From: Pseudarthrobacter equi
GTDB lineage: Bacteria > Actinomycetota > Actinomycetes > Actinomycetales > Micrococcaceae
NCBI RefSeq assembly: GCF_900105535.1
Contig: NZ_LT629779.1
Coordinates: 1-64,000 of the forward strand
Length of the DNA: 64,000 nt
Reading direction: 5' to 3'
Shown: positions 22,301-29,588 of the stretch, in pieces
How the letters are laid out: each line of letters begins with the position of its first letter
How positions within the stretch are numbered: the stretch's first letter is position 1
Translations under genes and position numbers: made by a program
Notes under the pieces: model-generated
The model's input: only the letters and a program-made list of their open reading frames with translations
What the model was told of the DNA's origin: nothing
Database searches by the model: none

Positions 22301-22420
22301 CTCGGGGAACAGGGCGAGTTCCTTGTCGTATCCTGTACCGTTCTCTGAGTACAGCCAGCCGTGGCCGTGCAGGTACTCCCCGATGCCCTTCTCGAATTCA
22401 ACCTCGTTGTATATCGCCAT
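19316..22420 (-). CDS. hsdR: Type I restriction enzyme, R (restriction/translocase) subunit
   Basis: The 1034-residue protein has an N-terminal nuclease domain with Asp148, Glu162-X-Lys164 (VDLVFFV...ATMELKTDF), a superfamily 2 helicase motor with Walker A HSAGSGKTNS (Lys327), DEAH at 435-438, TATPK, and motif VI-like region VANKFQTGFDQPLLVAMYVD, then a C-terminal helical domain that docks on the HsdM2S core. It pumps DNA with ATP and cuts it away from the recognition site when the target is unmethylated. It starts 2 bp after the hsdS stop. All key motifs look intact, so it is probably active. Confidence 0.93.
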   Translation of the reverse strand: MAIYNEVEFEKGIGEYLHGHGWLYSENGTGYDKELALFPEDVRGWLTDTQPEELEKIVKPTDSPDVQNKSFKRLLTRLVKVLDAPLESGGGTLAVLRNGFKATPASFRMSQLKPNDDKNPKTTADYAKIRLRVMRQVYYSTSNQNSVDLVFFVNGIPVATMELKTDFTQTVQDAMDQYKTNRLPVDAVTRQREPLFSFGHRALVHFAMSNAECFMTTHLRGAKTRFLPFNMGNDGHKGNPVNPNGSETSYMWERVLERDSWLTIISKFMHLHVEEKTDPITGEKTKNESLLFPRYHQWEAVNKLAETAAAEGPGHRYLIQHSAGSGKTNSIAWTAHRLNSLHDADGKKMFDAVIVISDRKVLDGQLQDAVKQLNKVDGVFEAITSTGGAKSKALSKALLGGTQIIGVTLQTFPFALDEIAKNKGLKGKSYAIIADEAHSSQSGDAAKNLKKVLTSGNEAAVDAEVDPEAELSTEDVLAEEMNKRAESKNLSFFAFTATPKAKTLELFGRPNEAGLPAPFHLYSMQQAIEEGFILDVLKNYTPYKMAFKLAHNGVDYDSDETTIEKSEAVKELMRWVKLHPYNISQKVAVVVEHFRSNVRHHLAGRAKSMVVTGSRKEAVRYKVAIDKYIADKGYKDLATLVAFSGDIIDDESGIGKLNEHTMNPGLKGRELPKAFNTDEYQIMLVANKFQTGFDQPLLVAMYVDKKLSGITAVQTLSRLNRVTPGKDQTFIVDFVNDPAEILAAFQQYHKEAELSAVTDPDIVHDLQAKLDSAGIYEISEVEATAAAWVGKTTHEKLKGFVAPAQSRFRVRYQKAREDGDKTAQDALDLFRKDLGSFIRAYDFLSQIIDYQDTDLEKRSIFYKLLARVISSENQDRTTVDLSEVVMTHYKLKKQEKADLKLSGDESIPLDPLTAAGTGSAHEVKKAKWAEIIDQMNTFFEGSGLTDADQLSVAESVLNKALENRTLRGQAQANGKVDFYSSPKILTTVEDSVIEAGEQHAKGIGWVLSSDKVGEMVELLKKMGLFEKLRDEEAA

Positions 22421-22422
22421 AC

Positions 22423-23751
22423 CTACGCAGCCCCCAGCTCAGCAGTAATGTGGTTTCGAACGTCAATCTTGCCCGTCACGGCAGCGGAAATGAGCGCAGC
22501 GCGCCGCTCCTTAGACAGCTCAATCGCTTCCTTTGCATCAGCTATTGCGGCGTCAATTTCGGCAGTCTCGTAGTCGAGATAGACAGTAATTTCCCTCTGC
22601 TCATCAACGGGAGGAACTGGAACTGGCAAAGTGGCATATTTGTCAGCACCGATGTTCTGAATCGTGGCGACCGTTTGCGACGCATTCTTCCAATCAAGAA
22701 ATGGCGTCGACTGGAAGAACCTGTATGCGAACTGCGGCAGGAGCAACTTCGGATCGCACTCAACCCTGATGAGATAGCCCGCGAAGCAACTGGGCGGACT
22801 GTCCTCCGGCACAATGAATGCTTTCCCTACAGTTGCTCCGCTTCGTGCCAGCAAGATGTCATGAGGTTTCACCATGTAGTCCGCTGCAACTTCCGGTGGC
22901 AAGGACCTGAAAGTCTCGTCCTTGAGTTTTCCATCGTAGCCGAAATCAGTGATCCTCAAATAACGCACCCAGTCGGGGTTATCAAATTCCGCCGCTTCGT
23001 TCGCCCCATACTTCAGTTTTGACGCCAGCAGATGCCTCAAGGAAGCGGTGCGCCAACCCTGAGGTACTTTTCCAAGCCACTCAACACCGCTGCCCTTCAT
23101 CTGGACAGTTAGGTCGAGACCCTTTGTCACCGCCTGTGTAATGGTGGCTGTTCGCCGCTCATTCAGTAGCTCGATAAGTTCCTCCTGATCCGCAATAAAG
23201 TCATCGATCTCGGCGGTCTCTCGGTCGAGGTAGGACACGATGGCGCGCTGTTCACCCAACGAGGGAACCGCGAGAGGTAACCACTTCATGTCGGAGAACT
23301 TCATTGACTGCCGAAGCCCGCCGCCCATGAAATAGAAAACCTTCCGAAGGTCGCAGTCCCGAAGTGCATACGCCACGAAACGGGGAAGAACACCCTCGCA
23401 TCGTACCGACAGATACGCAGAAGTTATTATCCCGCGTTCCGCCGCGATAGCGGATCTTAAGCTTCGTTTGTCATTCTGCAAGTCGGTCAGTCGCAAAACA
23501 ATGTCATCCGCCTCGATCACCTGATACGTTTCGAATGACTCGGGTAAGAGTCCCGCGTTCGAACTAATATCTTTACGAATGACCCTCCCATAACTGAGGG
23601 AAAGCAGATTATCCTCCACCATCCCCCGGTTCGAGCGCTTATTCTCCCTTACTAGCGAGAAGAATGGGCGGACGGTCCAAGATGCGGGGATAATTCCCAT
23701 CCACTCTACGTTGCTGTTTTTGTACTCTGGATAAGGCTTTACACCGCTCAT
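22423..23751 (-). CDS. hsdS: Type I restriction-modification specificity subunit S
   Basis: The 442-residue protein has the two-fold HsdS layout: target recognition domain 1 (about 15-165), conserved helix 1 with LDRETAEIDDFIADQEELIE and RRTATITQAVTKG, target recognition domain 2 (about 225-375), conserved helix 2 with LDYETAEIDAAIADAKEAIE and RRAALISAAVTGK. The matching repeats EWMGIIPASW and EWLGKVPQGW open each half. The two domains each read half of a bipartite DNA site. The ATG overlaps the hsdM stop. The recognition sequence cannot be read from the protein. Confidence 0.92.
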   Translation of the reverse strand: MSGVKPYPEYKNSNVEWMGIIPASWTVRPFFSLVRENKRSNRGMVEDNLLSLSYGRVIRKDISSNAGLLPESFETYQVIEADDIVLRLTDLQNDKRSLRSAIAAERGIITSAYLSVRCEGVLPRFVAYALRDCDLRKVFYFMGGGLRQSMKFSDMKWLPLAVPSLGEQRAIVSYLDRETAEIDDFIADQEELIELLNERRTATITQAVTKGLDLTVQMKGSGVEWLGKVPQGWRTASLRHLLASKLKYGANEAAEFDNPDWVRYLRITDFGYDGKLKDETFRSLPPEVAADYMVKPHDILLARSGATVGKAFIVPEDSPPSCFAGYLIRVECDPKLLLPQFAYRFFQSTPFLDWKNASQTVATIQNIGADKYATLPVPVPPVDEQREITVYLDYETAEIDAAIADAKEAIELSKERRAALISAAVTGKIDVRNHITAELGAA

Positions 23752-25715
23752 GCCTTTACCGCTTCCAAACGGGCACGGATACGCCCAAGAACCGCGTCAA
23801 GATCATCGTCAATAGATTCCAGCGATCGAGGTTCCTGATACTTGTAGAAGTGACGAGTGAAGGGGATGTCGTAGCCAATTCTGGTCTTCGACTCATCTAT
23901 CCAAGCATCCGGGGCAAACGGGATTACCTCACGCTCGAAGTATTCCTGAACGTCCTCAGTCAGCGGCACGTTCTCAGTGTCACGCAGGTCCGGATCGGCT
24001 TCCGGCATGCCCTTAGCGTTGGTACTGATCTCGCCAGCTTCGTCACGAGCAGAAAGTCCTGTGACGAGTGCTTTGATCTGTGGCGCGGTGAGGCTTACTC
24101 CTCCGTTCTTTAGCGCGGTCCTGATGTCAGTAGTGAAGCCATCGCGGTTTGTCCACACATACTCCGGGTTCAGTTCCGACAGCGCCTCACGCAGTGCAAC
24201 AGCTTCGTTGTCAGTCAGTTTCACCAATCCCTTGGACGCCAATGCGGCGGCTATCCGATCCTCGTTAACGGCAAAGTTGATTCGAAGGGGACGCTCAACA
24301 GTGATCGTTTGGTAACCGAAGTCAGCGATCTTGAGAACTTTGCTGTGCTCGGACTCAGCGTCAGCGTATGCACCGTAGAGCTTCACGATGCTCTCGATGT
24401 GCTTCTCGCCAAGTTCCTTTCGCTTGGAGCCAAGGCTCTTACGCATCGTTCGGAAGAATTGTTCACCGGAGGCGTCTATGAGTTGGACAGTCCCCTTGCG
24501 TTCCTCAGACTTCCTGTTGGTAAGGACCCACACGTACGTGGAAATGCCCGTGTTGTAGAACATGTCAGTGGGCAGCGCGATGAGCGCCTCCAACAGATCG
24601 TTCTCCAGAATGTATCGACGAATCTCCGATTCACCGGAACCAGCGCCACCCGTAAACAACGGTGAACCGTTCAGGACGATGGCAGCGCGTCCGCCGCCGT
24701 CCCGAACCGGGCGCATCTTCTTGATGAGATGCAGCAAAAAGAGCAGGGACCCATCGGAGACGCGGGGCAGTCCGGGACCGAAGCGACCCTCGTAGCCCTG
24801 TTCCTTGTGTTCCTTCTCGACGATCGGCAGGGACTTCTTCCAGTCGACGCCGAAGGGAGGGTTGGACAGGCAGTAGTTGAAGGTCTTGCCGATGTGTCCG
24901 TCGTCCGTCAGCGTGTTTCCAAGGACAATCGCGCCAATGTCCTGTCCCTTGATCACCATGTCTGCTTTGCAGATGGCGTAGGACTCTGGGTTCAGTTCCT
25001 GACCAGCGAGGGTCAACGTGGCATCCGGGTTCATCTTCCGGATGTGCTCATCCGCAACCGAAAGCATGCCACCAGTACCTGCGGTGGGGTCATAGATGGA
25101 TCGGACGATGTTCGCCTTGTCCAGATCGTTGTCGTCCGGGGCGAAGAGGATGTCCACCATTAGGTGAATGACCTCACGCGGAGTGAAGTGCTCACCGGCG
25201 GTCTCGTTGGACGACTCCGCGAACTTGCGGATCAGTTCCTCAAAGATCAGACCCATCTCAGTGTTGGTGACATTGCTTGGGTGAAGATCGACGGCAGCGA
25301 ACTGCTGCGCGATCAGGAACAGCAGGTCGTGCTCATGCAGTTCCTCGATGCGCTCTTCAAGCTTGTATTTCTCGAAGATGTCACGCACGTTGTCGGAGAA
25401 CCCGCGCACATAGTCGAGCAGGTTGTCACGAACGTTCTCGGCGTCACCTGTCAGTTTCTGGAAGTCGTACTTCGAGGTGTTATAGAACGCGTGCTTTGAC
25501 TTCCGGGGAAGAAGTACCGTGAGCGGGATACCGCCGTCCTTTGACTTCTCATACTCTGCCAGCACGTCTTCCTTGGTCTCCGCCAGCACAGCGTCCAAAC
25601 GGCGGAGGATCGTGAAGGGAAGGACGATGGAGCCGTACTGGTGAGGGCGGTATGAACCCCTCAGCAGATCGGCAATGCTCCAGATGAAGTTGGCGTAGTT
25701 GTTGTTGCTAGACAA
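23748..25715 (-). CDS. hsdM: Type I restriction-modification DNA methyltransferase subunit M
   Basis: The 655-residue N6-adenine methyltransferase has an N-terminal helical HsdM domain (SIADLLRGSYRPHQYGSIVL), SAM-binding motif I at 209-216 (YDPTAGTGGML), and the catalytic motif IV NPPF at 285-288. The chosen start is a TTG at 25715 behind a GGGGG stretch. It forms the methylase with HsdS and protects the host DNA, and with HsdR makes the restriction complex. Gene order hsdM-hsdS-hsdR with overlapping ends indicates one transcript. Confidence 0.93.
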   Translation of the reverse strand: MSSNNNYANFIWSIADLLRGSYRPHQYGSIVLPFTILRRLDAVLAETKEDVLAEYEKSKDGGIPLTVLLPRKSKHAFYNTSKYDFQKLTGDAENVRDNLLDYVRGFSDNVRDIFEKYKLEERIEELHEHDLLFLIAQQFAAVDLHPSNVTNTEMGLIFEELIRKFAESSNETAGEHFTPREVIHLMVDILFAPDDNDLDKANIVRSIYDPTAGTGGMLSVADEHIRKMNPDATLTLAGQELNPESYAICKADMVIKGQDIGAIVLGNTLTDDGHIGKTFNYCLSNPPFGVDWKKSLPIVEKEHKEQGYEGRFGPGLPRVSDGSLLFLLHLIKKMRPVRDGGGRAAIVLNGSPLFTGGAGSGESEIRRYILENDLLEALIALPTDMFYNTGISTYVWVLTNRKSEERKGTVQLIDASGEQFFRTMRKSLGSKRKELGEKHIESIVKLYGAYADAESEHSKVLKIADFGYQTITVERPLRINFAVNEDRIAAALASKGLVKLTDNEAVALREALSELNPEYVWTNRDGFTTDIRTALKNGGVSLTAPQIKALVTGLSARDEAGEISTNAKGMPEADPDLRDTENVPLTEDVQEYFEREVIPFAPDAWIDESKTRIGYDIPFTRHFYKYQEPRSLESIDDDLDAVLGRIRARLEAVKA

Positions 25716-25864
25716 GATTGCCCCCGGCGAGTCAGTACATGCGAGATATTGAAATTCATGCTATCCCGCGCTGAGCGCCAACTTTCTTGGGGCATATTTT
25801 GTTCGCCGTTGGCACCAGACCTTGCTTTCTGACGTGCAGGCAGGTCTGGTGCCAACCAATGCGA

Positions 25865-26101
25865 CTACCCCTTGATATTGCGAGGATCGTTACCCGGCTT
25901 CACAGTGTCGGCGGCACGAATCTGGCCGTCAGTACCATGGATGCTTACCTCTCCACCGCCCGCGTTGCCCACGATGGTCTTGGCACGACTGATCGCTTCC
26001 TTCTGCGTGTCGGTGACCGCGCTTGCGCGCTTCGCGTCCGGGGCAACAACAGCCCAGCCGTCATCTCTCTTTAATACGTGTCGGTTATTGGGATTGCTCA
26101 C
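25865..26101 (-). CDS. Small DUF2188-like protein
   Basis: A 78-residue protein starts at the GTG at 26101, which is preceded at a good distance by AGGAGG (26106-26111), so this start is preferred over longer readings. The pattern HVLKRDDGWAVVAPDAKRAS followed by TQKEAISRAKTIVGNAGGGE and VSIHGTDGQIR matches the small DUF2188 family, often seen near restriction and other defence genes. No biochemical role is known. It lies 149 bp upstream of hsdM on the same strand and could be the first gene of that operon. Confidence 0.8.
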   Translation of the reverse strand: MSNPNNRHVLKRDDGWAVVAPDAKRASAVTDTQKEAISRAKTIVGNAGGGEVSIHGTDGQIRAADTVKPGNDPRNIKG

Positions 26102-26621
26102 TGAGACCTCCTGAAGTTGGAACTGCTGACAATGGCATGGTCGCACCCCACGCCGACATTTACCGGCAGGGCATTCGAAGTCCCCAGCAGGGCGACAATT
26201 CGAAACGGCCACGGAAGAAATGCCTGTTCTCCAATAGCGAAAAGTGGACGGTCATCGCCGCGAAATTGCCGGATTCCCAAGGATTCGCACCACTGTCGCC
26301 ATAATTGACATTTCTACTTCGGGACTCATCGCCGCTGGCCGTAACGAGAGATCGGTGCTTCGATCGGGATTGACTAACCCGCGCCCAAACAAAGGATTCA
26401 CCGCGAAGATGTCCGCAACATTCAAGCGTCCCGTCGCTTAAAGAGGAATGACTCCAGCGCCAAACTGAGGTCATTCAGAATTCCTTGACTAACGCGAACC
26501 CACTCGCGCTAATCCACTCCTACAAGAGAGTAGTTCCATGGTACCGGCCGTTTCAGGCACAAAGCAATCAAGCCTGTCAGCGTTGGGCGAACAATTCCCT
26601 GATAGAGAACTTGGTGGTTCT
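26102..26621. other. 520-bp gap inside the island, no supported gene
   Basis: I find no reading frame with a convincing start, length or protein pattern in this stretch. It is A/T-richer than the host chromosome and lies between the DUF2188-like gene and the tail of the XRE regulator, both on the minus strand. The hsd-operon promoter may lie at its left end. Confidence 0.4.
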
Positions 26622-26918
26622 TCACGCAAGTCGAGGCGAGGGGAGCAATTCCCTACCGAGCGCTTTCTCCAGCAAGGCGATGGTACCGAGGTCGGGGACG
26701 GTATGCCCCTCGATGATGCTCAGGACAGTGGTGTGCGAAACACCGGCAAGTCGTCCCAGCTCACGGAGTCCGAGCCCCTGATCATCCATGGCGGCGACAA
26801 GAGCACTGGCAAACAGGCGAGCGTACTCAGCGGAGATGTTGCTGGACAGGTCAGCAGTAAGCCACTGGACGCCTTCTCCGGCGATCTCAGCGGGTCTGAC
26901 AGCCTTCCTCTGCGCCAT
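26622..26918 (-). CDS. XRE-family HTH regulator of the transposition module
   Basis: Using the ATG at 26918 the protein has 98 residues (MAQRKAVRPAEIAGEGVQWL). Residues ~35-90 form a Cro/C1-type helix-turn-helix: MDDQGLGLRELGRLAGVSHT then TVLSIIEGHTVPDLGTIALL. It is divergent from the recombinase/transposase pair. A palindrome TGGTC-N8-GACCA covers its start codon and a -10-like TACAGT (minus strand, 26925-26930), and a matching one lies at the facing promoter, so it probably represses itself and the transposition genes. The transcript may be leaderless. Confidence 0.83.
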   Translation of the reverse strand: MAQRKAVRPAEIAGEGVQWLTADLSSNISAEYARLFASALVAAMDDQGLGLRELGRLAGVSHTTVLSIIEGHTVPDLGTIALLEKALGRELLPSPRLA

Positions 26919-26936
26919 GGTCCAACTGTAGACCAC
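26917..26936. promoter_or_regulatory. Operator 1, TGGTC-N8-GACCA, over the XRE start
   Basis: The inverted repeat ATGGTC-caactgta-GACCAC includes the XRE start codon. It has the same arms and 8-bp spacer as the second site at 27046. Binding would block XRE transcription and translation start. Confidence 0.65.
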
Positions 26937-27013
26937 CCCGTCCGCAGCGCGGCAGTCCCTTGGTATCTCGTCGGCGCTCCCGCAGATTTTCTTCTGGCAA
27001 ACAGTCAAGGGTC

Positions 27014-27044
27014 TTGTCAAACACCCGACTCCCGTGTTTATAGT
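27014..27044 (+). promoter_or_regulatory. Probable promoter of the recombinase/transposase pair
   Basis: TTGTCA at 27014-27019 resembles a -35 box. TTTATA at 27037-27042 (17-bp spacing) or TATAGT at 27039-27044 (19-bp spacing) could be the -10. Either predicts initiation within the downstream palindrome at 27046-27065. No experimental support. Confidence 0.5.
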
Positions 27045-27045
27045 G

Positions 27046-27065
27046 GTGGTCTATATATCGACCAC
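27046..27065. promoter_or_regulatory. Operator 2, perfect GTGGTC-N8-GACCAC palindrome
   Basis: Arms GTGGTC and GACCAC are separated by TATATATC. The site lies at the expected transcription start of the recombinase gene and matches operator 1 in arm sequence and spacing, which is the arrangement expected for an XRE dimer. Confidence 0.7.
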
Positions 27066-27089
27066 TCGATAAACATGGAAGCAGATGCC

Positions 27090-28022
27090 ATGGCGAAAAC
27101 CAAGCCAGAGCAGGGCGTCCTCCTCATTGAAGCCGTGGACCTAGTGCTCAAGCACTGGAAAGACACGAACGCGCTGACGGAGGCGTCCCACGCCAAGTTC
27201 GATGACCTTCTCCACCGCTACGCCAAATTCGCCCAAGCACACAACGTCCCGGTCTTTGCCGATCAGACAGAAGCGCTGGCAGCAAAGTGGATCAAGGCTA
27301 AGGGCACGTCCCGGCACGGCGTCGTCTCTGAGCCTGCCACTGCTACCCAGAACACGCGGCGTTCGGCGCTCCGTAAGTTCTACCGTGATGCTGAGGAACT
27401 CCGCATACATGGCTCAGGACTTGTAGTCCGAACTCGCGTAGGTCCCCGTTCTCCCGGTCTCGCGCGTCCACTGACGGAAGAAGAAGCGCGAAATGTTTGG
27501 CTTTACGCCAAGGATGCTGGTCCTCGCACGCGCCGTCCCGTGATGTTCGCTTTGCTACTGTCTGGCGTCCACTCCTCGGAAGCTGGGATTATCACCACGA
27601 GTGACGTGGATATCGCCAATCAGCGCGTCTGGGCGCACGGTGACACTACGCGCATGGAAGCGCGGTGGGTGAAGATTCCCGACATCTACTTCTCAGCCAT
27701 TGTGGAGCGCGTCGAGTACCTGCGGGCATGGATGCCGCCACACCGCACCTTTGAGACTTTTCAGCTCACGCAGGGTACATCCCAGCAACCGATGGGTCAC
27801 GCGCAAAACCGGGCAGCATCAGCGTGTGTCGAGGTATTCAGGAGGGCGGGACTCGGGGATGACCCGCGCATCACCCCGTCGTCCGTGTCTCTTTATGCAG
27901 GCTCGCGCATGCTCATCGACGGCGAGCGCATCGAGGTCATCGCGCACGCACTCGGCTACAGGTCCATCGATTCTTGCGTCGCCGCTCTTGGCTACAACTG
28001 GCGGACGGGGGAGATCGGCTAA
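27090..28022 (+). CDS. Tyrosine-recombinase-fold protein lacking catalytic arginines
   Basis: The preferred start is ATG 27090, 7 bp after GGAAG; ATG 27075 is an alternative. The 310-residue protein has an N-terminal SAM-like core-binding region (LLIEAVDLVLKHWKDTNALT...) and a catalytic-domain-like part. At box I, where active enzymes have G-hydrophobic-R, it reads LLLSGVHSSEAGIITTSDVD, with His161 replacing Arg. At box II, the usual HxLRH is replaced by TPSSVSLYAGSRML, and LGH becomes LGYRS (Tyr290). A tyrosine (302) remains near the end. It is therefore likely inactive as a recombinase and may bind DNA for the DDE transposase, whose start follows 3 bp after its stop. Confidence 0.75.
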   Translation: MAKTKPEQGVLLIEAVDLVLKHWKDTNALTEASHAKFDDLLHRYAKFAQAHNVPVFADQTEALAAKWIKAKGTSRHGVVSEPATATQNTRRSALRKFYRDAEELRIHGSGLVVRTRVGPRSPGLARPLTEEEARNVWLYAKDAGPRTRRPVMFALLLSGVHSSEAGIITTSDVDIANQRVWAHGDTTRMEARWVKIPDIYFSAIVERVEYLRAWMPPHRTFETFQLTQGTSQQPMGHAQNRAASACVEVFRRAGLGDDPRITPSSVSLYAGSRMLIDGERIEVIAHALGYRSIDSCVAALGYNWRTGEIG

Positions 28023-28025
28023 CCC

Positions 28026-29405
28026 ATGGGGAAACTAGGGCATGGCTCTCCGGCAGACAAGGAATACGGTTGGACTCCCCACCGTAGGTCTCTTGCTGCC
28101 CTGCGCTCGCCCTACATCCCCGAAATGGCAGCTATCATCCCCAAGCGTGATGGGTCCAAAGCCGGTCGACCCAATCATCACCCGGATCACGTTTACCTTC
28201 TTGTTTTGGCAATCCTCGGTATCCACGGATCGCACCGCAGCGCGATTGCGTGGCTACGAGAAGACACGAACTGGTACAAGGTGCGATCGCACGCTCGCCG
28301 CTTCTGGGACATCGAGCTTGCCACCACGCCGCCGAAACGCAGTACGGTCACCTACAACCTTGACCGGCTATCCCCTTACGCTGATCTTCTGAGTGACAAG
28401 TTCACGTTGCTCGCCATCGAACAGGCGCAGAAGCAAGGGTGCCTGATTGAAGGTCCGGAAACGATGAGTAAGCCCAAGCGTGGCAACATTCTGGTTGCTG
28501 ACGGCACCGTGCCCAAGACTCGGATCACAGAGACCACTCGTAAGAGACTCATCGAAAAGGGCGTGAAGCTACCCGAGGTCGATGAGCACCGAGAGGGAGG
28601 CGAGGACAAGGGTGTCCGTGTGCTGGGGTTCAAGGAACTGTTGGTTGCAGTACGACCTGATGCTTTCCCGAATTCGCGCATCATCCTGAGCCGAACCCAC
28701 GTGCCAAAAGAGAAGGGCTATGGCGGCGAAGCGGGCATAGCGGTTCGGGAGATGGAGAAGCTGCGAAAACTGACTAAGGGATTCCTTGGTCTCCGCTATG
28801 ACGGCGCGATGACCGGCATGCACCTCGACGCCATGCTGAAACTAGGTGTCAGCGCCATTTCTCCGGTTCCAAAAGACAATATCCAGCGGATGCTCTATGA
28901 CATCGATTGCACCTGCGGTAACCAGCACACCCTGCACACAGAGGGTGGAGAATTCGTTGAGCTGGACGTGCTGGACACCGGAAAGACCTACTCGGTGCCG
29001 TGCAAGCGAGTAGAGCAGTATTCACGGAAGAATGCCGATGGCACACACCGCTGGTATGCAAAGCTGCTACTGATGTGCGGGGAGCACCGCACCGAGCGAC
29101 TCGACACCACCGCCGCAGACAAGAAGCTCGGCTTCAATCGCGCGCACCATGTCCGGCTGCACCCTCCGGAGAGTCAGTACTACAAGGACACCTACGGCTA
29201 CCGAGCAGACATCGAGAGCGTAAACAATAACTTGGATTCCACTCTCTACCGTCACCGCATGATCACGGACACCAAAGGACGGCAGGCGTTGGTCGTCCTC
29301 GGTTTTGCTATGGCACGGAACGCGATAAGCGCCGAGGTCTACGCCGCGCGACTAAAAGCTGGGCACTTCAGCGATCCGCCAAAGGAACTGGCATCAGCGG
29401 CATGA
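28026..29405 (+). CDS. DDE transposase, IS4-like (YREK-type)
   Basis: The 459-residue protein has candidate catalytic residues Asp159 (ILVADGTV), Asp259 (GLRYDGAM) and Glu397 in YGYRADIESVNNNLDSTLY. The spacing Tyr390-(2)-Arg393-(3)-Glu397-(6)-Asp404 follows the IS4-superfamily Y(2)R(3)E(6)K signature, with Asp in place of Lys. IS4-type enzymes often make 9-bp target duplications, as seen at the ends of this island. The insertion between Asp259 and Glu397 contains CTCGNQH and CGEH, a possible zinc site. It is coupled to the recombinase-fold gene and is the likely mover of the 14.4-kb element. Confidence 0.8.
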   Translation: MGKLGHGSPADKEYGWTPHRRSLAALRSPYIPEMAAIIPKRDGSKAGRPNHHPDHVYLLVLAILGIHGSHRSAIAWLREDTNWYKVRSHARRFWDIELATTPPKRSTVTYNLDRLSPYADLLSDKFTLLAIEQAQKQGCLIEGPETMSKPKRGNILVADGTVPKTRITETTRKRLIEKGVKLPEVDEHREGGEDKGVRVLGFKELLVAVRPDAFPNSRIILSRTHVPKEKGYGGEAGIAVREMEKLRKLTKGFLGLRYDGAMTGMHLDAMLKLGVSAISPVPKDNIQRMLYDIDCTCGNQHTLHTEGGEFVELDVLDTGKTYSVPCKRVEQYSRKNADGTHRWYAKLLLMCGEHRTERLDTTAADKKLGFNRAHHVRLHPPESQYYKDTYGYRADIESVNNNLDSTLYRHRMITDTKGRQALVVLGFAMARNAISAEVYAARLKAGHFSDPPKELASAA

Positions 29406-29438
29406 CACATCGGTAAGAGGACCAAGAAGCCTAAGATA

Positions 29439-29463
29439 AGCCTGTCTCCGGACGGGCTTTCTG
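29439..29463 (+). terminator. Hairpin terminator after the transposase gene
   Basis: AGCCTGTC and GACGGGCT pair over 8 bp (one G-T pair) with a 4-base loop, followed by TTTCT. It lies 34 bp after the transposase stop. Confidence 0.7.
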
Positions 29464-29588
29464 TGGTTTTAGGGAGGTTTCACCCCCGCCCTCAAGCCCT
29501 CGGGCAACCCAAAACGGGGGAATAACCAGCAGTGTCGCGGTTCCGAGGGAACTTCAGACTGAGGTAGTGTAAAGCTCGTTGTTTGACC

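Noticed and set aside
26244..26441. Short plus-strand open frame in the island gap
   Set aside because: No ribosome site, no recognisable protein pattern, and only 65 residues.
26538..27089. Longer N-terminal extension of the recombinase-fold protein from an upstream start
   Set aside because: The extension runs antisense through the XRE gene and through the promoter and operator; ATG 27090 has a ribosome site.
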